A stretch of 33,334 bases of DNA from a virus: positions 1 through 33,334 of the IMG/VR virus record IMGVR_UViG_3300043429_000632; one strand, written 5' to 3'. Below are positions 1 to 7,839 of the stretch, piece by piece; the first letter of the stretch is position 1, and the number at the start of each line of letters is the position of its first letter. A program made the position numbers and the translations under genes. The notes beneath the pieces are model-generated. The model was not told the DNA's origin, ran no database searches, and saw only the letters and a program-made list of their open reading frames with translations.

Positions 1-330
1 ATATCTGCAATCGGACATTTGAGGCACACCAGGACAGCACACGGTATTTCAATGCGCTGGATATCCGATACGGTGGGCGTGTCGACGCATTTCAAAACAC
101 GTTGCTGTTGGATGTTGATTTGTGTCAGCTGACGCGGGTAACAAATGGGAATAACCAAATCATCCCAACCGATGCGCTGGTATTATTGCCGACAAACTTT
201 GTTCCCTCGTATGCAATCAAAATCAAAATGAACACATCGTATGTTTGGACATACGTGGGCACGCCAGACACTGCAATTAGTGTTGTAGGACGCTGGGCGT
301 ACAGCATCAATTGCCCCACACCGATACGTA
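1..330. repeat. Left copy of terminal overlap (genome closure)
   Basis: Bases 1-330 align without gaps to 33005-33334, with 19 mismatches. One mismatch is at 308 and the other 18 fall between 128 and 215; bases 1-127 and 216-307 are identical in both copies. This is seen directly. The simplest reading is that the molecule is circular or circularly permuted and that the two ends derive from two strain variants. A tandem partial gene duplication is less likely because the interrupted gene is restored exactly in frame when the ends are joined. Confidence 0.9.
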
Positions 331-488
331 GTGCCACACGACGGCTGGCTGGTTGGATGTATCGAGCCAAAGACAACACCAACGAAACAGACCGTAGCAT
401 GATCAGCGCAGACGGTGTTGCGCTGGCTGCACCCCAGATACCGACAGACGTCATGCGAGTACTGGAACCCTATCGGAGGTTGTCGTAA
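3..488 (+). CDS. Head-tail connector, 3' part (partial at window start)
   Basis: This is the C-terminal part of the gene whose start lies at 32896. Joining the ends across the overlap gives a protein of about 198 residues. The complete N-terminus (MAYVEVSELKTYLGI, followed by acidic helices) resembles the helical DNA-packaging or gp6-type connector family that forms the ring between portal and tail. Family membership is inferred from the N-terminal pattern and from its place after the capsid gene and before the tail genes. The stop TAA (486-488) directly abuts the next ATG at 489, which indicates translational coupling. Confidence 0.7.
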   Translation: MCNRTFEAHQDSTRYFNALDIRYGGRVDAFQNTLLLDVDLCQLTRVTNGNNQIIPTDALVLLPTNFVPSYAIKIKMNTSYVWTYVGTPDTAISVVGRWAYSINCPTPIRSATRRLAGWMYRAKDNTNETDRSMISADGVALAAPQIPTDVMRVLEPYRRLS

Positions 489-947
489 ATGGCTACATCC
501 CTAGGCGCAATCATTACTGCACTCGCTGCTATGCCAGTCGTGGCGTTTGGTGACGTTGTGCCAGTGCGCAGCGGAAATCTGATTACTAACACGGTAGAGA
601 CCGCAGACCTGCCGTGTCGGATTATCAGCAACATGCAAAGCACGAGCCAGCGCACCAAGCGCATTACGGCAGGTACAGGGAAAGTACTTACCACGGAATG
701 GTCAATAGACGTCGTGGCGCTGTTGCGACCTGTGGGCGATGGTTTAGGACTCTCTGATATTAACGACATTTATGCCGAATACCTTGAGTCGTTTCTATCG
801 CACATGGGCGACATTGGCACGGCTCGATACCAGCCAGATATGACCACACAACGGTGTACCGTCTTGCAGTGGCCGTCTGGTGGTGATCGAAGCTACGCTG
901 CCGTCATTTCGACCGTGACATTTACCGATATCGTCTATCTAGCCTAA
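489..947 (+). CDS. Putative tail completion / tail terminator protein
   Basis: A 152-residue protein starting at the ATG immediately after the connector stop. It is mixed alpha/beta, with no membrane segment and no motif I can name. Its position between connector and major tail protein is where siphoviruses keep the head-closure or tail-terminator protein, which caps the tail tube and joins it to the head. The size fits such proteins. Function is inferred from gene order only; a neck protein of another type is possible. Confidence 0.5.
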   Translation: MATSLGAIITALAAMPVVAFGDVVPVRSGNLITNTVETADLPCRIISNMQSTSQRTKRITAGTGKVLTTEWSIDVVALLRPVGDGLGLSDINDIYAEYLESFLSHMGDIGTARYQPDMTTQRCTVLQWPSGGDRSYAAVISTVTFTDIVYLA

Positions 948-956
948 GGGGTCATC

Positions 957-1403
957 ATGGCACAAACTACAAAGGCAATGAGCGGAGCGGCGTTCACCAT
1001 TGCCATTCAGACTGGTGGCGCTGGGGCATACACCGATGTGTCTGGCAGCTCGCAAAGTATCGATATGCCTGAGCTGGAGCGACTGACGGGTGAAGCGTAC
1101 ACGCCAGACGCTGATACCCCGATTGTGGTTTTCGGGAAGCAGAAAAGCTTCGATTTGAAAGTCAATGTTGTGTACACCGAAGAAACCGCAGAAGCGTACA
1201 ACACGCTATACACGGCATACTCGACTAACCAGCTGGTAAGCCTGAAATGGGTGCCTGCAGGCACTGCCGTCGGTGCTGACAGCTGGACCACCGACGTCAC
1301 CCAGATTTACAAAGCGCAGCTGCCGAATGGTGACGCGTCAAACAGCGACGTCATCGTATGCAGCTTCACTCTGAAATGCAAGAGCGTCACCCGTACCACC
1401 TAA
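957..1403 (+). CDS. Major tail (tube) protein
   Basis: A 148-residue protein rich in Thr, Ser, Ala and beta-strand-like segments. It opens MAQTTKAMSGAAFTIAIQ and has a pattern typical of small siphovirus tube subunits. It lies just upstream of the frameshifted tail chaperone, which is the canonical place of the major tail protein. This protein polymerises to form the tail tube around the tape measure. The start ATG follows a GGGG-containing Shine-Dalgarno. No C-terminal Ig-like domain is present. Confidence 0.75.
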   Translation: MAQTTKAMSGAAFTIAIQTGGAGAYTDVSGSSQSIDMPELERLTGEAYTPDADTPIVVFGKQKSFDLKVNVVYTEETAEAYNTLYTAYSTNQLVSLKWVPAGTAVGADSWTTDVTQIYKAQLPNGDASNSDVIVCSFTLKCKSVTRTT

Positions 1404-1448
1404 TCGACCACGTCGCGAGCACAGCGCGACGGTAGCACAGAGGATTAT

Positions 1449-1655
1449 ATGTACACCATCAATAAGCGCAAAATCAGTATTCGCGATGTAGGCATACTGA
1501 TCGAGGCACAGAAGACTATAGACATTATGGCGATGCTGCCGATTCTCGAAAAGTGTGTGAGCACTGACGACGGCACACCAGTGAGCGAATTGCCATTCGA
1601 TAAGCTGGCGGACATTATCGCTGCCATTATCGACCGAGCAGTAAACCCAAAATAG
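1449..1655 (+). CDS. Tail assembly chaperone G (unshifted product)
   Basis: A 68-residue protein between the major tail protein and the tape measure gene, where siphoviruses encode the G protein that binds the tape measure during tube assembly. The start ATG has a good AGAGG ribosome site upstream. The reading frame ends at TAG 1653-1655, directly after a -1 slippery heptamer. An open -1 frame then runs to the tape measure start, so most ribosomes should make this short form and a minority the long form. Confidence 0.75.
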   Translation: MYTINKRKISIRDVGILIEAQKTIDIMAMLPILEKCVSTDDGTPVSELPFDKLADIIAAIIDRAVNPK

Positions 1656-1837
1656 AACGGCAGCTGATAGAACATCTGTGGACAGGGCAGGCAATGCCGA
1701 TAGAGTATCTGGAATTACTCTTGTGTCGAGACCTGTACCACTGCACACCAGATCAGCTGCCAGACTATGAAACAATCCAGCGACACCTGGCAATGATTGC
1801 CATAGAACACCGACTAGACAGGCGCAGCAGGCTATGA
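1449..1837 (+). CDS. Tail assembly chaperone GT (-1 frameshift product)
   Basis: A -1 slip on CCCAAAA (1646-1652) joins the 68-residue G to a 61-codon extension read from 1652 to TGA at 1835-1837, giving about 129 residues. The extension has no start codon of its own that would make sense. It begins IERQLIEHLW and contains MPIEYLELLL and TPDQLPDYETI, which fits the T domain seen in other siphovirus GT proteins. The TGA overlaps the tape measure ATG (1834) as ATGA. In known phages GT recruits tail tube subunits to the tape measure. The frame and heptamer are seen; the function is family knowledge. Confidence 0.75.
1646..1652 (+). promoter_or_regulatory. -1 ribosomal frameshift slippery site
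   Basis: CCCAAAA is read in the zero frame as C CCA AAA and fits the X XXY YYZ rule, so both tRNAs can re-pair after slipping to CCC and AAA. The zero-frame stop TAG follows at once. I did not find an obvious stimulatory hairpin or pseudoknot by eye. Confidence 0.75.
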
Positions 1838-3723
1838 CGACAAATACCACAATCATCCGATTTGTAGGCGAGGATGAAGCGTCAAATGTTGCCCAGGGCA
1901 TTGATAAAAGCATGGCTGGGCTGTCGTCGTCTGCTGACGCGGTCAGTACGAAATTCAGCGCATTCAACGGCATTGCAGCGGGTGCACTGCAGGCCGTCGG
2001 CGGTGCGCTGACGAATTTGGTAGGCCAAGGTTTCAGCGCATTGTCTGGCGTCATCACAAGCAGCATTGCAGAAAGCCAGGGCTGGCAAAGCGCATTAGCA
2101 CAGACTGAAGCCGTGGTGAAAAGCACTGGTGGCGCAGCGGGTTTTACTGCTGCGCAGCTGGGCGACATGGCGAGTGCGATGAGCGCCAGCGCTGGTAAAT
2201 CGATGTTCAGTGATGATGCGATTTTGGGTGCTGAAAACGTGCTGGCCACATTTACCCAAATCAAAGGCGTCAATTTCACCGACGCAACAAGCGCCATTCT
2301 TGACGTATCCCAAGCACTAGGGCAAGACCTGCAGGGCACTGCCATCCAGGTAGGCAAAGCGCTCAACGATCCCGTTCAGGGTATTAGCGCATTGTCTCGT
2401 GTCGGTGTGAGCTTCAGTGAAGACCAGAAGGCTGCTATCAAAGCATTGGTGGAAACCGGTGATGTGGCTGGCGCTCAACAGCTCATCATTGCAGAGCTCA
2501 ATAAAGAATTCGGCGGCAGTGCAGCTGCTGCCGTCGACACGTATGCAGGCCGTCAGGCGGTGCTGACCGAAAAGATGAACGACGCAAAACAGCGCATAGG
2601 TGACGCATTGCTACCAGTGCTCACCCAGCTCACAGACGTGTTTGTGACAAAGCTGCTGCCGTACGTCGACCAGGGTGCGCAGATGTTTGCGACGTTTATT
2701 TCGTCGCTGCCTGTCGACCAAATCGAAGCGTTCATGGGTACCATTGCTACGGGTGTCGATAGTGCTATCGGCGGTTTCGACGAATTTAAACTGAGCATCG
2801 AAGAAGCGTTAGAAACAATGGCTGAATCAGAAACAGCCATGAGTCTGGCCACTGCGTTTGAGAACATCGGTACGGTATTGATGACCGTCGGGAGCAGCAT
2901 TGCGACAAATGTGCAGCCACTGCTGCTGCAACTCTGGTATTCGTTCAATGCCATCGTCGACGCGCTCGCACCAGTGTATGAGGCAATGAGCGCAGTATTC
3001 GCTGATCCTGCCGTACTGTCGGCATTAGATGGATTAGTACAGATTGCATCATTGCTGGGGCAGGTGGTATTTGCTGGCCTTGCAGCGTATGTGCAGATTC
3101 TTGCTGACGCGTTTATGACGCACCTCATGCCAGGTATTCAGACGGCAATGACCGTGATTTCTACGGTAATTAATGCCGTATTCCCAGTAGTGAAAGGCAT
3201 TCTTGAGAGCCTAGTGTTGTACCTGAATGGTGATACTACAGGCGCAATGACAAAACTCTCAGAAACGTTTTCGACCGTGTGGGAAAACATCAAAAAGGTA
3301 GTGCAGGGCGGTGTAGATTACATCGTGACCGCGCTGAAGACAAAGATAGAAGAAGCAAAGCAGCTGGGTACCGATATCGTCAAAGGTATCGCGAGCGGTA
3401 TCGACCTGGGCGTATCGTTTGTGAAAGAAGCCATTGAGCGCGTGCTAGGCGCTGCATTGCAGAAGGCGCGTGATTGGGGTTTGATTGAGTCACCCAGCCG
3501 TAAATTTGCAGCCATGGTAGGCGAGCCGATCGGGCAGGGTATGGCGCAGGGTATTATCAACACGACTGGCCTGGTCGCTGACGCTTCCAGCATGGCAGTG
3601 GGCAATGCTGGCGCAGTCACCACATACAATTACAATCTGAACGCGTCGTATGCAACGGTACAGAGTGAGGGCAGTATCATGCAAGATTTGCGCGCAATGC
3701 AGATTCTAGGCGGTGCAGTATGA
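1834..3723 (+). CDS. Tail tape measure protein
   Basis: A 629-residue protein and one of the longest in the tail cluster. It is rich in Ala, Ser, Gly and helix formers, with long hydrophobic stretches in the middle (roughly residues 340-470) and a Gly/Ala-rich N-terminus, as expected of tape measure proteins. It sits directly after the G/GT frameshift pair. It should set tail length and be ejected with DNA. At about 0.15 nm per residue it predicts a fairly short tail of roughly 95 nm (inference). The start ATG overlaps the GT stop, and its stop overlaps the next ATG (ATGA at 3720). Confidence 0.85.
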   Translation: MTTNTTIIRFVGEDEASNVAQGIDKSMAGLSSSADAVSTKFSAFNGIAAGALQAVGGALTNLVGQGFSALSGVITSSIAESQGWQSALAQTEAVVKSTGGAAGFTAAQLGDMASAMSASAGKSMFSDDAILGAENVLATFTQIKGVNFTDATSAILDVSQALGQDLQGTAIQVGKALNDPVQGISALSRVGVSFSEDQKAAIKALVETGDVAGAQQLIIAELNKEFGGSAAAAVDTYAGRQAVLTEKMNDAKQRIGDALLPVLTQLTDVFVTKLLPYVDQGAQMFATFISSLPVDQIEAFMGTIATGVDSAIGGFDEFKLSIEEALETMAESETAMSLATAFENIGTVLMTVGSSIATNVQPLLLQLWYSFNAIVDALAPVYEAMSAVFADPAVLSALDGLVQIASLLGQVVFAGLAAYVQILADAFMTHLMPGIQTAMTVISTVINAVFPVVKGILESLVLYLNGDTTGAMTKLSETFSTVWENIKKVVQGGVDYIVTALKTKIEEAKQLGTDIVKGIASGIDLGVSFVKEAIERVLGAALQKARDWGLIESPSRKFAAMVGEPIGQGMAQGIINTTGLVADASSMAVGNAGAVTTYNYNLNASYATVQSEGSIMQDLRAMQILGGAV

Positions 3724-4622
3724 CGTCGGCGTATTCCATTAGCTACAGCAGTGGTGGGAACACGTATAACCTCTCTCACCAGTCATCGTCATTTATGGTG
3801 CACTACCTGGGCGATGAGAATTTTGGCATGGCACCATTGCATTTGATTACGTCGCGGTCACCTGTGCAGCAGGGTGATACGACGCTTGATTTTCGCCTCG
3901 ATCCGCGTATCATCCAGATACCGATTTTAGTTGAGTGTTTCTCATTGCAGGAACAATACGACGTCAGAAACTATCTGCTCACGATGTTTAAACCGTCGAA
4001 TAAAAACGGTACGCTGACCGTTGTACAGCCAAACGGAACAATCCGACAGATTACCACGCGAGTGCTGGGCGGGCTCGATTTCAATATGGAAACGAGCGCA
4101 GGCCACAGCGTGCGCACGATGGTACGGCTGCGCTGCAGTGACCCGACGTGGTATGACCCGATGGAAATCACTTTACCTATTGTGACCATTTCAGGCACAC
4201 CGACGGCATACCCAAAGGCTTACCCGGTGAGCTATGGCACAAGCGCATTTGGTGGCAGCTATGACATTGCATACGCTGGTACCTGGCTGTCATACCCTAT
4301 TATCACGGTCACCGGGCCAGTGACGAATTTTTCTATTACCAACACCTCGAGCAATCAAAACATCTCGCTCATTGCAGGTACAGTGATTCCAGCTGGCACT
4401 ACGCTGCGCTTCGATCTGCGATACGGTTTAAAAACGGTTACCGACAATGCAGGAAATAATCGTATTAGCTGGGTAGACTCTTCAAGCGAGCTTGCACAAT
4501 TTGCCATTTATCCAGCGCCAGACGTCACCGACGCAATTAACAGCATTGTGGTGACAGGCTCAGGCACCACCACGGCATCATCAGTGACACTGGCGTACTA
4601 CAATCGATACATCGGAATATAA
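3720..4622 (+). CDS. Distal tail protein (Dit-like)
   Basis: A 300-residue protein immediately after the tape measure, coupled to it by an ATGA overlap. The N-terminal half has the typical Dit pattern: a beta-rich core, then a section where the ring-forming domain meets helix-strand segments (DVRNYLLTMFKP and TRVLGGLDF), followed by 'RCSDPTWYDP'. That last motif is commonly seen at the junction to the galectin-like C-terminal half. Dit forms the hexameric hub connecting tail tube and tip. Assignment rests on pattern and gene order. Confidence 0.75.
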   Translation: MTSAYSISYSSGGNTYNLSHQSSSFMVHYLGDENFGMAPLHLITSRSPVQQGDTTLDFRLDPRIIQIPILVECFSLQEQYDVRNYLLTMFKPSNKNGTLTVVQPNGTIRQITTRVLGGLDFNMETSAGHSVRTMVRLRCSDPTWYDPMEITLPIVTISGTPTAYPKAYPVSYGTSAFGGSYDIAYAGTWLSYPIITVTGPVTNFSITNTSSNQNISLIAGTVIPAGTTLRFDLRYGLKTVTDNAGNNRISWVDSSSELAQFAIYPAPDVTDAINSIVVTGSGTTTASSVTLAYYNRYIGI

Positions 4623-4632
4623 GGGGTAGACA

Positions 4633-5544
4633 ATGGCAAGTAACGAACGCTCGCTGGGGTGGAACACTGGTACCAGCAATGACGGTGCATCAGCATACAG
4701 TACTGACCGTATGATTGCAATGGAAAACAAGACGCTGGGTAGTGGCACGCTTATCACAGGTGGTTTGCTGGCGCTCAGTGGTACAGGCACCAGCACGCTC
4801 ACTATTGCAGACGGTGCTGCGCTGATTAATGGCTATTTCTACGAAACCACCACGGCATCGACGATTGCAGGGCCAGCAGCTGGTACATATATACTTGCGC
4901 TCATTAGCAATAATAGCGGTGGTACTTACACGGTGACCGCGTCGGCAGCTGGTACGACTACGGTGCTTGATAAAACGGTACGTATGGCGATTGCATTGCA
5001 AACACAGTTGAACACTATCGGCGCTGCAAATTATATTGCGTATGCTACCGTGGTGGTCAATGCGTCTTCACAGTTTTCGAGCATTAGCAGCTATTACCCC
5101 TTTGCACAGACGCGCCAAATCCCACAACAGCAGTATGTGTATATGCGTGGTGGTACAGCGTCGCTCACCCTGGCCAGCACCTACTATGACCTCACCAGCT
5201 TCAGCAGCCCAGTAACACCCAGCACTGATGGCACGATGAGCGTCAACACCACAACTGGCGCAATTACTATCCGTCAGAGTGGCGTATATACATTTTCGTT
5301 TCTGATGAAATTCGACAGCAACACCACAGGCACGCGCAAAGCATTGCTGCGAAACCTGGATTATGACTTTCAAATTGCTTCAGCAGCGGTATTGCCTCTG
5401 AGTGGTGACAGCGTATACCAGGCTTCCATTACGCTGCCGATTTCGGTGACGCTGGGCAGTGCAAATACCTACTATCTGCAGGCCTGGGCGAGTACGGCAG
5501 GGCGAAGCGTCAACGACTCACAGCTCACTGTGATTAGGGCATAG
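4633..5544 (+). CDS. Putative receptor-binding / tail tip protein with C1q-like C-terminus
   Basis: A 303-residue, Thr/Ser/Gly-rich protein lacking membrane or catalytic motifs. Residues from about 1 to 165 resemble a baseplate-attachment and beta region. From about 170 the pattern (ITIRQSGVYTFSFLMKF, then repeated strands to the end) resembles a C1q/TNF-like jelly-roll, common in phage receptor-binding tips. It sits between Dit and hub. Start ATG has AAGGGG upstream. Exact role is inferred; an adhesion or upper baseplate subunit is the alternative. Confidence 0.55.
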   Translation: MASNERSLGWNTGTSNDGASAYSTDRMIAMENKTLGSGTLITGGLLALSGTGTSTLTIADGAALINGYFYETTTASTIAGPAAGTYILALISNNSGGTYTVTASAAGTTTVLDKTVRMAIALQTQLNTIGAANYIAYATVVVNASSQFSSISSYYPFAQTRQIPQQQYVYMRGGTASLTLASTYYDLTSFSSPVTPSTDGTMSVNTTTGAITIRQSGVYTFSFLMKFDSNTTGTRKALLRNLDYDFQIASAAVLPLSGDSVYQASITLPISVTLGSANTYYLQAWASTAGRSVNDSQLTVIRA

Positions 5545-5545
5545 C

Positions 5546-6634
5546 ATGGCACCGTACTACACGATGAATGTATACGACAGCTCAGGCACGCTGCAGGCAG
5601 TGGTAACAAACTTCCTGACACTGTCGATTAGTAAACAGCTAAATGCTATCGATATGCTGCAATTCACCATCGACAACAGCGCATATGCTGCGCAGTATCT
5701 CGACATGGGCGCATTTGTTAGCATTTATCGGCAAGATGTTGAGCTAGGCATACCGAATCAACTTGAATTCTCTGGGCTCATTCGCAAAAAGGTGACCATC
5801 AAAGAGCTGCGAACAAAGCTGGTCGTCACTTGTGTCGGCTGGCTGGCGCTGCTCGCTGATCGTGTCATTGCATATAAATCGAATGCAGGCTATCTGTCAG
5901 TATTTAAAGCGGTACCAGCTGAAACAATCCTCAAACGGTTGTTCAATTTCAACATCGGCAGTTTGGCCACCACGGCAAACGGCAGACTGCTCGACGGTCG
6001 TGTAACTGGTATGACCACCAGCGCATCGACAAATACCGGTACAGCGCTCACCCTAAAATGCTCAATGCAGCCACTGCTGAAGACTATGCAAGAAATTGCA
6101 TATACCGGCGGCATGGCATTTACGCTGACCTATACAGCCCCAGCGACATGGACGTATACCACCTATTTGGGGCAAATCGGTACCGACCGTACCAGCTCGA
6201 TTACGCTCAGTGTCGGCACTGGCACCGTCGCGAAGATTACCCAAAACTACGATATCATCAACGATTTCAATACCGTTATCACGGGGGGCAATGGCACCGA
6301 AGATGCAAAATTATTTTCGGTACGACCTGGTACGCTGCCGACTGGCCTCGATCTGCGAGAAACATACGTAGACGCAAAGAACCAGCAAAATGCTACCGTT
6401 TCATACCTGAATCAATTCGGCAATAAAACGTTAGCTATTCAGCAGCGGAAGCGCGTCACCTACGCAGTCGACGTGCTGCAGACGTCAGAAATGCGGTATG
6501 GTAGGGATTATTTTTTCGGTGACAAAATCAACGTTGCCTGGAATAGCACAGCCATACCCCAGTATGTATACGGCGTCGGACTTGAGTGGAAAAGTACAGG
6601 CGACGAGGTGGTAAATGTCAAACTCAATTCTTGA
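5546..6634 (+). CDS. Tail hub protein (ReqiPepy6 Gp37-like)
   Basis: A 362-residue protein following Dit and the tip protein. The opening pattern (YDSSGTLQAVVTNFLTLSISKQLN, then a region with FSGLIRK, VTCVGWLALLADR and AETILKRLF) resembles the siphovirus ReqiPepy6 Gp37-like / tail-associated hub family. In that family two gp27-like beta domains form the central tail-tip hub through which DNA passes. No lysozyme or peptidase domain is appended. The last 20 bases overlap the next gene. Confidence 0.65.
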   Translation: MAPYYTMNVYDSSGTLQAVVTNFLTLSISKQLNAIDMLQFTIDNSAYAAQYLDMGAFVSIYRQDVELGIPNQLEFSGLIRKKVTIKELRTKLVVTCVGWLALLADRVIAYKSNAGYLSVFKAVPAETILKRLFNFNIGSLATTANGRLLDGRVTGMTTSASTNTGTALTLKCSMQPLLKTMQEIAYTGGMAFTLTYTAPATWTYTTYLGQIGTDRTSSITLSVGTGTVAKITQNYDIINDFNTVITGGNGTEDAKLFSVRPGTLPTGLDLRETYVDAKNQQNATVSYLNQFGNKTLAIQQRKRVTYAVDVLQTSEMRYGRDYFFGDKINVAWNSTAIPQYVYGVGLEWKSTGDEVVNVKLNS

Positions 6635-7109
6635 CCTATACAATTACCAGGCGCTGAACACCACGGCAATAGATAACATTTCAGCCAACGAGGCGCCATC
6701 TGCTGCGCTGACGCTGACCCGCTCAGGCACACTCGCAATTACCACGGCAGGCACATTAATTACCTGGCAGTCTGAGCTGCGCAATTTTGGATTCACCTGG
6801 ACTGGCACTGCTATCACCATACCCACTAGTGGTTTCTACAGTGTGACCATGCTATATACGACGACTGGCGCACATACGGTCGTTGGTCGTGTATTTATTA
6901 ATACGGTAAACGTCGCATTTATGGCTAGCACGTTTTCAACCAGTGTTCGCCAGGCACTGACCATTACACGGTATTTCACCACAGGCGACAGTGTCGAAAT
7001 TAATCTGCTGCCAAACGTCAATACGACCATCAGCGTCATTGCAGAGAATGCAGCAGGTGAATCACCTATTTTGCACATTGTGCAACACACGGGAGCGTAT
7101 GAAATATGA
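6615..7109 (+). CDS. Small C1q/TNF-like tail tip protein (receptor-binding candidate)
   Basis: A 164-residue protein. After about 30 residues the sequence alternates strands typical of a C1q-like jelly-roll (WTGTAITIPTSGFYSVTMLY; FFTGDSV-like turn; VIAENAAGES). The 'I.I..SGFYS/VYTF' signature is shared with the C-terminus of the 4633-5544 protein, so this may be a second, stand-alone adhesin. It overlaps the hub gene by 20 bases and the next gene by ATGA, with ribosome site GAGGTGG upstream. Trimeric assembly at the tail tip is inferred. Confidence 0.5.
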   Translation: MSNSILDLYNYQALNTTAIDNISANEAPSAALTLTRSGTLAITTAGTLITWQSELRNFGFTWTGTAITIPTSGFYSVTMLYTTTGAHTVVGRVFINTVNVAFMASTFSTSVRQALTITRYFTTGDSVEINLLPNVNTTISVIAENAAGESPILHIVQHTGAYEI

Positions 7110-7426
7110 TGATTTACCGATTACTCTGCATTAAGCCGACACTGCACACTGAATACTGGGATGACCTGGGCACACAATACGTTACGCCACCTGAGGAAGC
7201 GACGGTCATCGATGCGCCATCAATTGATATTGCTATGGGTGATCTGCGTGATTATCGCAATGCGCGACTGTATGAGTGTGACTATACCCAGCTGGATGAT
7301 GCGCCACTGACACCGATGCAAAAAGAGCAATGGCGCGACTATCGGCAGGCGTGGCGTGATTACCCTGGCCTTGTCGACGTCGCGAGCTGGAGCGGGCCAG
7401 CATACCCAGAGCCACCGAAACCGTAG
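7106..7426 (+). CDS. Tail-fibre assembly chaperone-like protein
   Basis: A 106-residue protein whose C-terminal half has the recognisable pattern of phage tail assembly chaperone proteins (PF16778-like): R..RL.ECDYTQLDDAPLT, then W.DYRQAWRDYPG and a terminal proline-rich PEPPKP. Such proteins assist folding or attachment of receptor-binding fibres and typically follow the fibre gene, as here. It is the last gene before a strong terminator, so it closes the late tail operon. Confidence 0.7.
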   Translation: MMIYRLLCIKPTLHTEYWDDLGTQYVTPPEEATVIDAPSIDIAMGDLRDYRNARLYECDYTQLDDAPLTPMQKEQWRDYRQAWRDYPGLVDVASWSGPAYPEPPKP

Positions 7427-7439
7427 TACAATAGGTGTG

Positions 7440-7485
7440 CTGGGGAGCGGTCGGAACAGTACGCATCCCCAGTTTTCTTTTCTCC
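7440..7485 (+). terminator. Rho-independent terminator closing the late operon
   Basis: CTGGGGA (7440-7446) pairs with TCCCCAG (7466-7472). An inner GCG/CGC pairing (7447-7449 with 7462-7464) extends the stem. A T-rich tract TTTTCTTTTCT follows at 7473. It lies just after the tail-fibre chaperone gene and just before a strong promoter, so it marks a transcription unit boundary. Confidence 0.85.
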
Positions 7486-7490
7486 ATTCT

Positions 7491-7555
7491 TAGTGTTGAC
7501 AGATTGTATACATACTGCTACACTGACCGTGGGTTGAATGATTTGCAAGGAGTGA
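7491..7555 (+). repeat. Promoter-leader repeat, copy 1
   Basis: These 65 bases resemble 16237-16300. TAGTGTTGAC is identical, the spacers share ATTGTA, the -10 flank CTAYACTGAC is shared, and the leader GTGGGTTGAATGATTTGC plus GGAGTGA is almost identical. The genes that follow the two copies are not visibly related, so the conserved part is regulatory rather than coding. Confidence 0.85.
7496..7524 (+). promoter_or_regulatory. Sigma70-type promoter for the early/replication operon
   Basis: The -35 is TTGACA (7496-7501), then a 17-base spacer, then -10 TACACT (7519-7524) preceded by TGC, which makes an extended -10. Transcription should start near 7531 in the conserved leader. It stands directly after the late terminator and before the 7560 gene. 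The perfect -35 suggests recognition by the host housekeeping polymerase early in infection. Confidence 0.8.
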
Positions 7556-7559
7556 TGGT

Positions 7560-7787
7560 ATGAAACACTACGAGTTGAACAGCGCAGATTTGGCAGTGCT
7601 TGTGCAAGAGTGGTTGGACGAAATGAACGAAGAGCTGACCAGCGTGCACTACGAAGGCATTGGCAACATTGTCGACTGGCTGCGCAGCGACTTCGCACGC
7701 GCTGGCCTCGACACTGAGCATATCGACGTGTACACATACGCTGTGAACGCAATCAACATTTGGCGCTGGAACAATCAGCCGGAATAG
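7560..7787 (+). CDS. Small acidic early protein of unknown function
   Basis: A 75-residue acidic protein, the first gene after the 7496 promoter and therefore probably one of the earliest expressed. It is predicted mostly helical, with no Cys pairs, membrane segment or known motif visible. Start ATG follows AAGGAG with good spacing within the conserved leader. First genes of early phage operons are often small proteins that act on host functions, but nothing in the sequence shows which. Confidence 0.7.
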   Translation: MKHYELNSADLAVLVQEWLDEMNEELTSVHYEGIGNIVDWLRSDFARAGLDTEHIDVYTYAVNAINIWRWNNQPE

Positions 7788-7797
7788 CACACAGAGC

Positions 7798-7825
7798 GGG
7801 CTGCCTGGTGTGTGCCAGGCAGCCC
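7798..7825 (+). other. Perfect 11-bp hairpin between early genes
   Basis: GGGCTGCCTGG (7798-7808) and CCAGGCAGCCC (7815-7825) form a perfect stem with the 6-base loop TGTGTG. No T-run follows, so this is not a standard terminator. It lies between the first two early genes, 14 bases upstream of the 7840 start and just ahead of its ribosome site. It could be a processing or stability element, a partial attenuator or a protein-binding site. Confidence 0.75.
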
Positions 7826-7839
7826 ACGGAGAAGAAACC

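Noticed and set aside
1338-2366. Long minus-strand frame (342 codons)
   Set aside because: It lies opposite the major tail, chaperone and tape measure genes, has Ala/Cys/Ser-rich low-information sequence, and all real genes are on the + strand.
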